This document shows positions 1-13,200 of a stretch of 64,000 nucleotides of DNA, one piece after another. The first letter of the stretch is position 1. Each line of letters begins with the position of its first letter. The notes beneath the pieces are model-generated. The model was given only the letters and a program-made list of their open reading frames with translations, did no database searches and had not been told where the DNA came from. Location: the NCBI RefSeq assembly GCF_900496995.4, contig NC_044027.1:15710743-15774742 (forward strand), written 5' to 3'. The stretch comes from Aquila chrysaetos chrysaetos (Eukaryota; Chordata; Aves; Accipitriformes; Accipitridae). Position numbers and translations under genes: made by a program.

Positions 1-1118
1 GTGTCTGCTTAATAGATAGTTACCTGGGATGATGGATGGCTCTTTGTTAGACCACTAAATGGCTCACAGCCTAGAATAAGCCTGTATTTACTGCCAACAT
101 TTGTTTGTTTCAAGGATGCAAAACCAAATTCGACTCCAAGCAGCTCCACCCGACATAAACACAAGAAATAAAAGAGAACTAATTTGTGCATGAGTTTACA
201 GGGCTCCATCAACACTAGTACAACACTAAAGGGACTCTACTCGGCTGATGTTCTGAAATGCCGAGAGACAGAAGTGCAGGGAGCAAGGGGAGTCACATAT
301 ATCCAGCTGACTGTTGAGGAGCCTTGAGACCCAATAGCACTCCTGACTAGCAACGCTGAGCACTGAGTTGTGGTTTTTCTTCACAAAAGGACCATTGCGC
401 AAGCAGAGCTGGACTAAAATCTCATCATGTGTCAGCCATCAGGTAGCCAACTGCACATTGGGCTCGTCCTTACCCAGCCTGGCTTGCTCTCACTGTCTAC
501 TCCCAAGTCTGAGCTGGAGCCGGCATAAGAGAAGCTCTCTCAGCTAGCCTGGAAGCACACCCCACTTTTGGTCAGCACAGTCCACCCTCCTTATTGCCTT
601 CCAGGACCATACTGGGCACTCACCACTTGCAAAAGCCTCTACTATTCCCGTCACAAGCCACTTACACAACACATCTTGGCGAATTACTTGCCAGATATGA
701 CCCACAGCTCCCTAGCTATTTCTCAGCCGGATCTCTCCTGAAGAGAAAGCACAATCTCTGACAATATGGTGCTATGCAGGCAGATGGCCAGTTAGCATTT
801 GACAGGCTCATTTGACTTGTGATCTCCACATAGCCACGTTTTGAACCCAGGGCTAGAGAGAACAACAGAGTGCAAAGGATCTCCGACTATCGTCTCCTCT
901 CTGCCCCTCACCACACACACTCACTCACGCACAATCTGTCAAGCTGATGATTTTCACACACTTTCCTTTTCTCCTTTTGCTAGTCTGGGGCTGGTCCTGG
1001 ATCACAAGAATTAATAAATTCTTATTAAAACCTGCACGAGACACAGTCCCGCTGAAAGTGCCATGGAAGGTTAATTAGCAAGGATGAGCTGAAACTTTTG
1101 TTCGTGTTTCTGACTCAC
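1..1118 (-). other. DDX31 intron 16 (partial)
   Basis: Starts with the donor GTGAGT at 1118 and runs off the left edge. I see no coding exon, no clear repeat and no polyadenylation cluster. Confidence 0.7.
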
Positions 1119-1258
1119 TTAATCTTGTGAGAAGCCAGCAAGCTGACATATTCTGCCTCCGAAGGCGCCAGGACAAGCAGGCTGTTCCCGTGACAGCCAA
1201 TGCGAGCCGTCCTCCCGATCCGGTGGATGTATTCCGCAGGTGAAGCCGGAGCGTTATA
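1119..1258 (-). CDS. DDX31: DDX31 coding exon 16, motif VI
   Basis: 140 nt from TTTTTGAAG| to AAGATTAA|GTGAGT. It encodes [20 protein letters not shown], then [18 protein letters not shown] and a final stretch ending [12 protein letters not shown] is motif VI, whose arginines contact ATP. The exon ends with two bases of the next codon. No following exon is recognisable in 1-1118, so the C-terminal domain is outside the window. Confidence 0.97.
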
Positions 1259-4200
1259 CTTCAAAAAGGGAACATGAGAAGGGAAAGGAGGAATTAACAG
1301 AACACAGCATGTTAATTATAAACGAGACACTCAGCCCGCTCATCTGAAACAAAAGGGATCTTAGCAAAACCCACATGCTGTACCTCCCTCGGAATTGGCC
1401 TGTTTATAAAGAGCCCATCGGGCTCATCCCTGTAACCATCACTCAGCCACCTCAGCCACAGCAGTTTTTTGACATGTGAATGTGACACATTGGCCAACTT
1501 TCAGATAATAGGACAGTTTCCCCATCTCAGTGTCTCTCTTTGCCTTTTACGTTTTATTTCTATACAGGCACGTCAGGAACCTGTTTGCTTCCCTTAAAAT
1601 AAAAAACAAAACAAAAAAAGACCCATAAACCCCAGCCCCTAGGACTGCCCATCCAGAACAGGAAGCTGCCTGCTCTGCATTTGGGAGAAAAGCCATAAAA
1701 TAAAAGACGACAGATTCAAATTCAGAGTTGGGCTAAATTGCTTTGTTTTGATTAAAGCAAATCATAGCTGGTTACTGGATAGAAGAAATCTAAGAGAGAC
1801 GAGGGAGTAAGTGCTTTCAGCAGTATATGATACAGGTAGCGATTACCTGCCCGTGTACAACTATCAGGCACTACGAAAATGTTGCTTAAAGCCCCCCCAA
1901 ATATAGCGGTGCCTCTCATTTACTTCACTGGAAATCAAAACTGCCCTGCCATTTGCAAGATCTGATAAAGGGTGACATATTTCCCTCCCTTTAACCTCCC
2001 CCTATTCTCCCCCCCCCCCCCCCTTCTTTCCTGGAAAAATGAACATGCACAGAGATACTGCTCAGAAATGAGCCCTCAGCAGTTTAACTGGAAAAAACCC
2101 AACAACCAAAGCCCACTCTAGTGTTTATACCTGTGCCCTCTGGCAAAGTTTCTACTGGCTAGAGGTGTGAGTAAGATGCTGTGAGCAATCTAATTGCTCC
2201 CTGCAGGTCCTTGCTCTTGGACACAGCTCTCAGGACAGCTGAGATTTCGCCTTCTGGACACACAGAAGTCTCCCAGGGCTTTAGGTAATTTGCACTGCGT
2301 TCTAACACTGGCAACTATATCTTTGGTTAAATTATATTAATATACAGACCTGGGAATTAAAGACTTCACTTCCCCAGCCTTCTCCGACTAGCTAGCTGCT
2401 ACAAAATCTTTCTTTTTTAAAACCACAAAATTAAAATCAAATTTGTTACCTGAAGGGATGAGGTAGAAATGAAAAAGCTTTGTTGAGGCTCTGTGCCCTG
2501 TTCTTTTCACCCAGGTGTCACTTGATACATGAGAATCTCTGTATCACTTTTTCCTCAATTCAACTAACCTTTTTTTAATTATAAATCTTTTATAAAAATG
2601 AAATCTGCTTCATGCTCTCAGCTTCCTCTTTGAAATGACAGGCTGCTATTTTTAAGGTTCAATCCATCTCCCTTAGTTTCTATTTTTTTTTTTAAAAACA
2701 CAATATTTCTGTCAACAGCAATGCAGCAGTGTTGGGGGTTTTTTGGGTGGTTTGGTTTTTTTTGTTGGTTTTTTTTTTTTCCCCAGGAAAATCTGAACTA
2801 TGCAGTTCTACTGAAAGCTGAATGCTTACCGCTACCCAGCCCCAGCCCCAAACCAGCAAAGCCTCACTTGAAACATTCAGGTCATTGCACAGGCACTATG
2901 GGGCTACTCAATGTTTAACATTAGGATCCCACTTAAACTCCTCATGGAACTGCCTCCCCAGCAAGCTCAGAAAAATAGAAACACAGAACTGCAAGAGAGA
3001 TGGCCAGTACTTCACAAGAGTTGGCTTCCTTTGCGGGGAAATGGAGGGTGCTTCCTCCCAGCCAGTGGAATATTATTACACAGCTGGTTAACACTGGAGT
3101 TATTGAAGAGGAAAACAGACTACGGTAGCAATGCTGTATCCTAGCAAAACCTTGAGTCCCAGTCCTGCAGTGAGAAACATGTGGGTCTCCCACACCTGTA
3201 GGCATCAGCACAAAGACCAGCAAACTGCAGAGGAAGGGTCTGGACTGGAAAGGGTTTTCATCTGAGCAAGACTGCACTTCATACATACATACATACACAC
3301 ACAGCAAACCTACCTGTACGATCCATGTAACTTGAGGCAGGTCTAGTCCACGTGCTGCAACATCCTTTAAAATTAATACGGAAGTTACTTTAGTAAAAAT
3401 GCTTTGAAGATATCAGCAAAGTAAGAACTCTTCTGGGATGGCAATCATGCCAGGAAAAAAATTGGCTATGCAAGTAGGAATTTTATGTGCCTAGTTTTGG
3501 GAGAGATGGACTGGAGGTCGGAAATAACATTGAGAGTTTAAAAAGCAAGGAATATTTTTAACAGAATAATACAATAAAAACCCATCCACTACTATGGCCC
3601 AAAGCCTGGAGGATATAAAAACACCTATTTCAAAAGAGTGGTGTTGAATTACAGCAGTCTGCTACAGTCCTTTTACATTATATCTGAGAGAATCAACTGT
3701 CTTAATGGTAGTGATACCTTTGGTTCTTCAGTTTGTTTCACTGATGAAAATGCGCGTAGGCACCTACTTCCCCAACAGTGAGAGAGGCAGAATTAAATCT
3801 CTGGAAGGCAACACTATTTCTGAGCACACCTTTCTCCACAGCAAGCCTAAGAACTAAAACCAGGCTGCTTATGATGAAAAGGAAAATGGCCATAAAGCAA
3901 ATGGTCAAGGATCCTAGGCCTTGAGTGGAATGTCCAAAGATGCACTGATCTCCACCTACAAATAATTAGTTCTTTCCTAGGTGATGGTCTGAAGTTGAGG
4001 AGCAGATGACTTGCAGGTCACCTGGCCCTACGATAAAAGGCCAACAAACAATTTAGCAGAATCTGCAGGAAGCTGGAGTACAGCTCGAGGAGAGGGGACT
4101 TCAGCTACCCCTTAAGATTTTCACCAGTCTGGTTTTGATTTGGAGAAACAAAACTCAGCCCCGAAGAAAAGAGTCTGAAGCTGCTCTCAGGAGTGTTATT

Positions 4201-7200
4201 TGATGTGCCAGCTGGTGAGAAAACCCATCAACTTGGAGAAGGACTTGAATGAGACCCTTTAGTTATCCATAGCCAGGATAGCTCAAAAAACATACCCTTT
4301 CAAAGAGAAAAGAGAGTTTAAATACTGTTCAAAACAAAGAGAGAGTGCAAATACTTTTCAATCTCCCTTCTTGATTTTCTGTTCATTAGTAATGTCCTCA
4401 CATACTCCTTGGATTTTACATTCACCACGCGCAATAGCAGAGCAGGTGTGCAGATTTAACTCTGTTAGGAAATGTTTTGGAACACATGTATCTTTTAGCT
4501 AGTTGCAAAATAGAATATATTAAGAACGTAAGCAGGAGCTTAATGTACTAAAAATGTGTCAGCCACCCACTGAAGTGTTTTCATGCAACTCCCACACACG
4601 TTAAAAGACTAGGAAGCTGATGTTTTGGCAGCAAAGGCCTTCCCATAAGCACTAGCCAGGTTGCTTTGTGGCTCCAACTGCAGTAAAAGAGGAGACACTT
4701 TCCACAGCGCCCACTCTGAAATAATACACACTTTCGCTCCAACACACTCATTAAGAAACGACTTGTTCCCAGAGTCAGAATGAACAGATGTACAAAAAGC
4801 CATTTAAAGGAGGTTGGAGAAAATAAATCAAGAGAAGTCAGGGAACACATACAGCAGTTACCAGGATAACAAGATTATAACCTCTACAGCATGATCAGAC
4901 AGGAGTGCTGACATCTGATTCCTATCTGGCTGGCTCTTATATACTTCCACACTGACGAGTCTTTGGTCTTTTCCTATACTGCGCTCTAGACCCAGTAGTC
5001 TAGGAAAGGCTGTGTTTGATGACAGGGCTGTGACCTCGGGACAGGGTCAGTTTACCGAAAATAAACAGATAGCCAAGCTGTCCCTGTGGTCAGGAGCAGG
5101 CACCTCCAACATGGGGAGGAGAAGTAGATGGCAGGAGCAGAAGCCATCCCTCTTGTCCACCAGGATTCTTTCACTCCTCTTCTAAGGTACCTTCTCTCAA
5201 CACCTCTAGCTGGGAAACTACTGCTGCAGACAGTATTGTTCTCATGTGCATTTGCCAAAGCAAGCAGGAAAGTTGAAAAGGTTAACCGAAAGCCTAATAA
5301 ATAGCCAGGGACAACATTTTAGGAGGAGGCTCTCTCCCATCATCAGCCTTGTATTCACTATTGCTTTCACAATGCCACCAACTCCACTCAGCTGTTACTG
5401 ACACATATCAGCAGCTATTCTCCCGGGGTTTAACTTGGCTTTCTTTCAGAAGTGTCTTGGGAGTTACTGGTAATTGGAGTGTTTTGCAAACTCTCAAAGA
5501 TTCCTCAGTATCAGTCCACCTGCGTCTCCTGTAGCTCCTTTTCCTCAAAGACCCCAGTAGACAGCAGCAAGGTAGAATTAGGATAAAAAGTTTGAGTTGA
5601 TTTGCTTTCCTCTGCTGGCAGAGCCCATAAGCTTCCTGCTTCTCGGATCTTTAGAAAAAACACTTGTGGGTCAACTTACCAGGATAGAGAATACAGCTCA
5701 AGCAACAATTATCCAGTTTTACTAGCACTACATTATTCCACACACAGAAGCACTAACCTGCTGCCAGTGCTCTTTCAAGAAGCCCAATAGATTTCCAATG
5801 TACTACTCTCCCTTCTTTTCCACTGCCCCAGACAGCATTCCCCTTTCCACACATGACCTCACACCACCATTCCTTAATAACAGGGAAATCAAGAATATGA
5901 CACCTCAGCAGGTCACCGCTGATTCCTTTCAATGGGCAATGGAAGGGAGAAGTTAAGTGATCATCTCACAGGAGCAAGAAGAAATAATCTACACCAGGGC
6001 AATTTTAAAGAAAACCCAGATGCCAAGCAAACATGATAAAAACACAATAATCTGAAACCTTAACCATGTTCCTGCCCTGATCCCAACTGCAAGCCACAGA
6101 ATGACATGGCATCAAGGTACAATCCACCTGAGGACCCCCAGAAATGCTGAAATTTCTGCTTCTAACAATTCGCATTACCAGCCTGTGCTCGTGGTGGTGG
6201 GGTACGCAGGGGTGGTTGCAAGGAACGGAGGGCAAAATGGCCCCACTGAAAGTGAGGCATATCACTGCAGAAGATCGGAACCAACACAGCCACAAAAGTT
6301 TTGCAAGGGCCTTGGTTTGCTCAGTCCCTCTCACACAATCTAATTAGGGCAAAGGAAATTGCTAAAGTTGCTTTTGAAAGACACTCAATGGTGAGGTCTT
6401 GAAGGCCCTGAGCTTGACAATTGGCTGCCTACATGAGGCCTAGAAGTACAGATGGAAGGCAGCTTGCTCAGGTGCCAGGCTGTCAGTTGGATTAAAATGA
6501 CTCATTTATTTACCAAAGAACCTCACAAAGTGCTTTAGCTAACAGGCAGAGAGGGCCTAACGGCTCTCCAAGCTGGGGAAGAAGCTCTCGCGCCTTCCCG
6601 GCCTGCCAAAAGTCATTACTGCCGAGTGTGGAAAGCCATCAGCAGGGTAGAGACCCCCGTCGGCAGGGTGACAGATTGGGCTGCGTAATCAGAGGAGGAA
6701 GGAGAGAGCACAGAAGCTGTCAGAGGCGAAAGCTCTTGGCTGGGGCCGCCAGAAAACTGGCAAGATGAGTTAGCGTGACTGAGTAAACAGCAAACAATCT
6801 CCAAATGATCTTTCCTCTCTCCCTGGAAGAGATGAACTTGTTTAAAAGGCACATCCCAAAGGAAGCCGCAAAGAACTTCAGTGAAGGAGAGAGAAATAAA
6901 TCTGGATGAGACCCTCTGAGATACACGGCCCTTCTTTATTTTCTTGTCTGCCAGCTTATATTGTCTGGCAAAAATATTTTACGGAATATATTAATATACA
7001 TATGACATAGAGCAAATTAATAAAAGGAACAGCAGGTCCCATTGCTTACTAGAGCGGAAAGATGGGTGGAGAACATGGCATAAGGGACAAGGGAAGGACG
7101 GGAACATTACTTGTGTTGCTCTTTTGTGAGCCAGGTTTCAAAATTTTGTGGGCACAAAATGTGATTTCGCAGTGAAAAGAACAGAACCATCTTTCTGCAA

Positions 7201-10200
7201 AACATTTTTGCTAATACGAAGAAGAGTGTCGAAAAAGCAATGCCCTCAGAGACAGGAGGTGGTCACAGTGCCTGGCTGCCCTTTGGACATCTGCGTTGGG
7301 GAGGCACCTGTAATGTGGGACTAGTGCAAAGTGTATCTCTATATTAAGGTGTCCATATGGTCCCCATTACTGTGGTAACAGGCCACCTCCTGGTTTCAAT
7401 GCATTTGTCCTCCCAACATCTCTGTAAGATAGAACAGTGCTACTATCCCCATTTTACAGATGGGGAGCTGAAGCACAGGGAGATTTTGGACTCAGACACA
7501 CAACTTACTGTGCTTAACGTGCTAACCATGTGCCAGCTGAGCCATAGTAACTGTAACTGTCAGGATTTGCATCCCTGCCTTGCAGTAAATGCAAAGTAGC
7601 TTAGATTGAAACGAACAAGGGTTACAGTAAATGCATTACCTTACACTACCCTCTTCATGGCAATCTAGATTAATTCACATTACTTCCCATTTATGACAGG
7701 TCAAGAGCAAACACACAACTATCGCTGCTCAGCTGACATGTGGTTACTTGCCTTGTCATCACAATTCCGCATCCACTTGTATGGAGTCTGTGGCATGGCA
7801 GAAAATTAAACTACATCTCCAGTGTCTCAAGAGGGTGATCCCATCCACTGGGATTTCTTTATCCAACTTCTTCTTCTTCCTACCTTGTCAATAGCTGTAC
7901 GTTTCCTGGCAGATTTTTCCTGCCACAGGCTGCATCTCCCCTTCGAACAGTCTCACCCAGGAACTGATATCCCAGTGACTGCAATGATTCTGTTTTCTCT
8001 TTGACTAAAATTGAGCATTCACTGTCTTTCCAAACTCATTAAACTGAAATTTCAGTAACAAGACATGTCCCTGAAATTTCTTAGTTATAGACAGCATTTG
8101 CATGAAGGGTAACAAAGTTTAGCTATTTATTATTTAGAATTTACCAAATACTTTTTATCTTCAAAACACTTAACCTACAGCACTGAATGATTTAAGGTTT
8201 GCTATCCTCCTCAGCTGAGACACTGAAGTATTACCTCCATATATAGGGAAACCAAGTTATAGTTACACTTATGCATTGCAAAGATGCATTTTGACCTTGA
8301 TCAAACCATTGAAAGGTTGTACACACAAGCAGGACCAAGACTAGCATGTGACAAGTACAATTTTACAGGTGATGCAATATATAATTTGGCAACCCTAAAT
8401 CAAACACTCCTATAAATATGGCAGTCCTAGTTTGAACTGCAGGCATGAAAATAAGATAAACTTCAGCCCCCACTCTCTGAAAAAAATTGCAATTAGTTTC
8501 CTTTAAGAATAACGTGCTGCAAGAACAGGAGTCATTTCAGAGCTGGAGAGGGTTTCTCAGCTCTAATTACTCCCGATCGCTGTAATTTACAAGTTTGCAG
8601 TGGGTAGAAATCGCCAAGATTCACACATTTTCAGATCAACAGCTGCCACTATTAGAGAGCAAATCGTGCAGCCTTCTGCACCACTGCAGCAGGCTAGCTG
8701 TGGCACCGACAGGTCAGAAACGAGAAGCGGAAGGTGCCACCACAACACAAGGGTGCCAGCAAACTTCAGTAGAGGACAAGAATTTCTCCCTCAGCACCCT
8801 TGAAGGAAGCTTGAAGGGCAAAGCATGGAGAGCAGCAGAGCATGTGCATTTCTAATGACACCATTCTCTGGTTGGGCTTCCCTTCCATCCCTGCAGGTTT
8901 TTGTTTTTAACCTTGGGGTAGTCATTAAGATAGGAAATATCACATTACATCCAATTTACCTGGCAGTTATGGGGCATACTACAAATCAGGATTGCGTTCT
9001 ACTGACTGCATGTAGAGGGCAAGGCTCCAGCTTCAAATGAACAGATTTTTCCAGACATAAGACCACGCAAAATACTTAGAGGCCTCTTGTATAAGACATG
9101 CTTTTTCTGTATATGGTACCTTGCAGCAAAAGAACATATAACAGTTTGCAAAGAGGGTACCAGTCCTTATTTAATATGTAGATGCAGAAAAAGGAGACGA
9201 CTTTCCTCAAGGTCAGGCAGCGAGCTGGAATTAGAGCTCAGTGCCAAATCCTCTGTTCTAGCATTAGGTATCAGACAGGCCCATTAGCGTGGAGCTGCAA
9301 AGGGACTCTAAGTTACTTACAGTGCAAAGCAACATGCCGGTCTTGGATTTTAGGAACTCCTGGAAGACCTCTGTTCTTTCCTAGAGGATTGAAACAGAAA
9401 AATTAAAAGAGTGCTTATGCACGTTACAATCAAACATAAAGCAAATCAGCTAACGGAACAATTTAACAACTATGCCTCATTCACTATATCATGTACAGCT
9501 TCAAAAGCAAAAGAATTGAGTTCACGAGTTCCAGCCAGACACTTCCTGCAAATGGAAAAAAATCTATGGCTTACAGGTGTGGTCCCAGGTAGGAAGGCAC
9601 GGAGTCTGGGGCAAGCCTGAATGCATTTGGTCAAATCAAAGCAGCCAACACCTCCACGGTTTGCACAGAAATATGGCCTGTATATATCAAAAAACAGTAA
9701 CTGTTTTACATGGAGAGGGGATCCACAAAAGATTCAGCAGCAGCAACAGAAGCACTGGCATACTTTATGGGCAACCCAGGCTTTTGTGAATGCAAGAAAA
9801 AGCTGGGCATCTTAACTGCTGTCTGTCCAGTCGCACGATGAGCAGGATAAGCCGATTTTGTTGACACAGCGATATAGTCACAAGAGATCAGCCTCATTGT
9901 GCCCAATGGGGCATGCAGACAGTCACTGGACTGACTGTGTAATTATTAAGTATCAGGGATGCTCAGCTGCACAGTTGCTCATGTGAACTGTTGTGGGGTA
10001 ACTCTTCAAAGTAACAGGGCAACAGAGATGAGACCTTGGCCAGAAACCCCTGCCCAAGGGCGCAAGGAGGCCGGACTCCTGGGCCCTGCAGGCAGCTGCC
10101 ACAGAGCTCCCAGGGCACCCTCCCATGGCCTTCCCACAAGAAAAGCCCTCGTATTGGTGAGGGCCACCAACGGGACTACAGACACTGGGATGGAGGTCGT

Positions 10201-13200
10201 TCCTTCCCATGAGTGTCAGAGGCAGGTGCTCCCCAGCCTTGTCCTCATCACTGGTCTGCACCAGCAGGATTCCTGCAGCCCCCACTTTTAACAGGAGCTC
10301 AGGCTCCCGGGCAGGGCTGTCCACAGCCCCCAGATCCCAAATTACCCCACCAGCAGTTTTTGAGCCATTGAACCCCAGAATTGCAGGAACCTGCCAGTAC
10401 GACTCCTCCCTTACCTTCAAAAGCCTCCTGCTTTGTCAGTCCCAAAACCTTCCTAAGCACACTCCAGTTAGTTTAACTAACTACTCCGGGGTGTGATTTT
10501 TTTCTTGATAAAAGCAACAGAAACTGATTCTCCAGCCCACATTACTTCACAATATTTGCTATCACACAAGACAATCTCTGAGCACTAGTAACCAAAGGCC
10601 TCAGCAGCATTTGGTCTCTGCTTGCCAGTACCACCTATCCACCTACATTCCCCCTCCTTAGCTGTGGGAAACAACCACACACCCACGCTCCCTTGTTCTG
10701 ATTCCATTTACTCTTCTCCTTTTCAGAGCTCAGGCTCTCTCTGGCCTGAGAAACACCATACCTGCTTCCTTCCTGTCCCTTTTGCTTCCTCCTTCCAAAA
10801 TATCCTTGTTTCCATGTTTCAAGCCTTCCTCCTCAGAGTTCTAGCTAGGAGTTAAGTGAATGTCCTGTTATGTTGACGATATAGAAGAAACCTTACATAC
10901 TTGACTCCCAGCTAGAGGTACTGTTCTGGGCAAGAAGGGAAACTTGGGCCTTGCCGACACACTGAACCCTCTGCTGACAAAAATTAAAGAAGAGAGCACG
11001 CTGTATCTTGTTGACAATGACAGCAGCCGTGCTCAGCAGTACCATATGGGATCCACAATTTAGCTCCATTAATGCTCTTAATTTGAAGACATCAAGCACT
11101 AATTACACACTGGGTACTAAAAAGGCAAAACCCTTCCCCTGGTGCCAGCTACTTAGTGGTGTTCTGTTGGCTTAACAGCTGGTCAGGGTAGAGTTGGGCC
11201 AGACCAGGCCTGCTCACTCGCTCAGGCAGGCAGGTTGAAGAAAGGCCAGACTGCAGGGACAGCAAAGCACATGTTTCTGGTCTCCACAGGATGGGAATGA
11301 GTGAGAAAAACAATGGCTCTTCACCTCTTGCTTCATCAGAAGAGCTCTATTCATTTACCATCTCTGCTGTGCAGCTCAGAGTAGAGCGGTAACCCTCTCC
11401 ATCACAGACCAAGGGCAGGATCAGGGGCTGAAATTTCAAGGGAGGTCCCTCAGCTATTGAGAGAAATGCTGCAGTGACAGTTCATTTGACACTCTTCTCC
11501 TGGCCTCTCAGCCCTGTGTAGCAAGCTCCAATCTCATCACCCAGGCCTATCCAGCTAACACCTACACCTATTTTGGGGTAATCACCATTACATTGCTATT
11601 ATTCCATCCCACGGAAAAGAGCAGTCTGTCAAGACATGGTTCTTCAAAACCAAAGCCAAATTGCTCCATCCTTATCTAATGGGGGCAACTTACTGGGTAG
11701 TAATGTTTTGGGGCTTGGATGAGGTTTTCCTTTGGCATTAAAAGCCTGTCTTGACCGCTTGAGAGAGAACCATGGATACATAAATGGTTTAAGTGCACCC
11801 ACTGGGAATACAGAAAGGCTGTCTCAGCCTGCTGAAATAACACCTCTTGCCTCTTCAGCTGTGTTTTTCAGATATAGCTACCAAGGTACTTTCCAGAAGT
11901 GGGACAACATTCTTATTCTCATTAGCAGATGGAAGAGTGAGGCCCCTAGAGGTGAAATGACTCTCTGTCCTCTCTTCTGCCCTCCTCCCCAAAATAACCA
12001 CATAATAAATCATAGGGAGTAAGGAATAAAACTGTGTATCCTGACATTTTAAGAATGCTTACTTCCTGTTCCATGTTGCCATGCAGTCGTAGAAACTGTA
12101 AGTCCACAGAGGAGACAGATGAATGTTCAGGTTGTTCCGATTCTAGCCCTCCTGAAAGGACATTTAGAAGGAGCTCATAGTGGAATTCCACTTGTTCACA
12201 GCTGGAGAAAAAGATGATCATCTTGTGGTGTTTTTCAAACTGCAAGAAAAACAAGAAAATCGCACATGATCATTTCCACAGACCTCTCCCAATTCCCTGA
12301 TCATTATAAGATCTATGTGGCTTCCACATCCGGAGATACGATTATCCGGGAAAGGATTATGGAGTTTGACACCAAATGCTGAGACCACAAAAGAAGTATG
12401 AGTGCTGGCTGCACAGGTATCTCAATGCCAGCATGAGAGATGCAATAGCACCTCAGCTCTCTTGTGGCTCCCTGTACACTAGATGCACTTCAAAGCCCTA
12501 GATCTAAGCCACACTATCCTTGATAGAGTAACAGATAAAGGAGTTGGAAACGGCAAGGGGCTACTTAATAATATAAATGCAAACTGAATCTCACCTTGCA
12601 TTTCTCAAGGATAAAAGCTGCTAACGTGACAAGCCTCAGTTTGCTGGGGACCATCATGACATACTGCTTGAGCTTCTCTGGAACAGCAAAGTTTTCCTGG
12701 TCCATGTGGTCTGATGAACTATGGGCTTGTCTACCCATTTGTGATGCTGGTTTGAGTGCCTTCTGGATTTCATCTGCTATGGAAATGCTGATGGGATCAT
12801 TCAAACTGATATCGGCCAGTCGCGTTACTCCTAAATCACAGAAAATGAAAAATACATGCAGTCCAGTCTGGGGTGCTGCTGGGGGGCCCAATGATACAGT
12901 CGCATAAAAAACGAGCTAACGCAATTGCAATAAAAAGCAATGAAGGGCAAGGAACTAATGAGCCATGCCTCAGACACTGACAGAACACAAGCACAAACTT
13001 CAGACTTTTCAGGGCTTAGCCAGGCTTAGTTGCTGTGGGCTCCACTAAAAGCATCACAAGACACTACTTCAGCCAACTGTGCTATTTTACGTTACATAAA
13101 CGTCTTGACCAGATAGACAGCATTTGGCAGTCCTGTTTTTTAAGTGTGTGTGTGGAAAAAAACCCAGCAGATCTTCACTCTATCAAGAGTGCAGGAGTCA

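Larger units (their letters stand above)
1259..3313 (-). other. DDX31 intron 15
   Basis: Non-coding. Holds a 15-base C run (2009-2023), T- and GT-rich low-complexity sequence around 2683-2780, and an (ATAC)n tract ending just before exon 15. No exon seen. Confidence 0.7.
3365..9320 (-). other. DDX31 intron 14 (about 6 kb)
   Basis: Long intron between the two halves of motif V. It contains at least two MIR-like remnants (7391-7500 and 9150-9266). ORFs up to about 110 codons occur on both strands but show no family motif and are treated as chance. Confidence 0.7.

Noticed and set aside
9953-10496. Overlapping ORFs of 155, 110 and 95 codons on opposite strands
   Set aside because: Located in DDX31 intron 13 in a locally GC-rich patch, mutually antisense, with no recognisable motif and no splice context.
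12240-12594. Search for extra exons or small RNAs in the short DDX31 intron 12
   Set aside because: Exons 12 and 13 join in phase without an insertion, and no snoRNA box pair or hairpin was seen.
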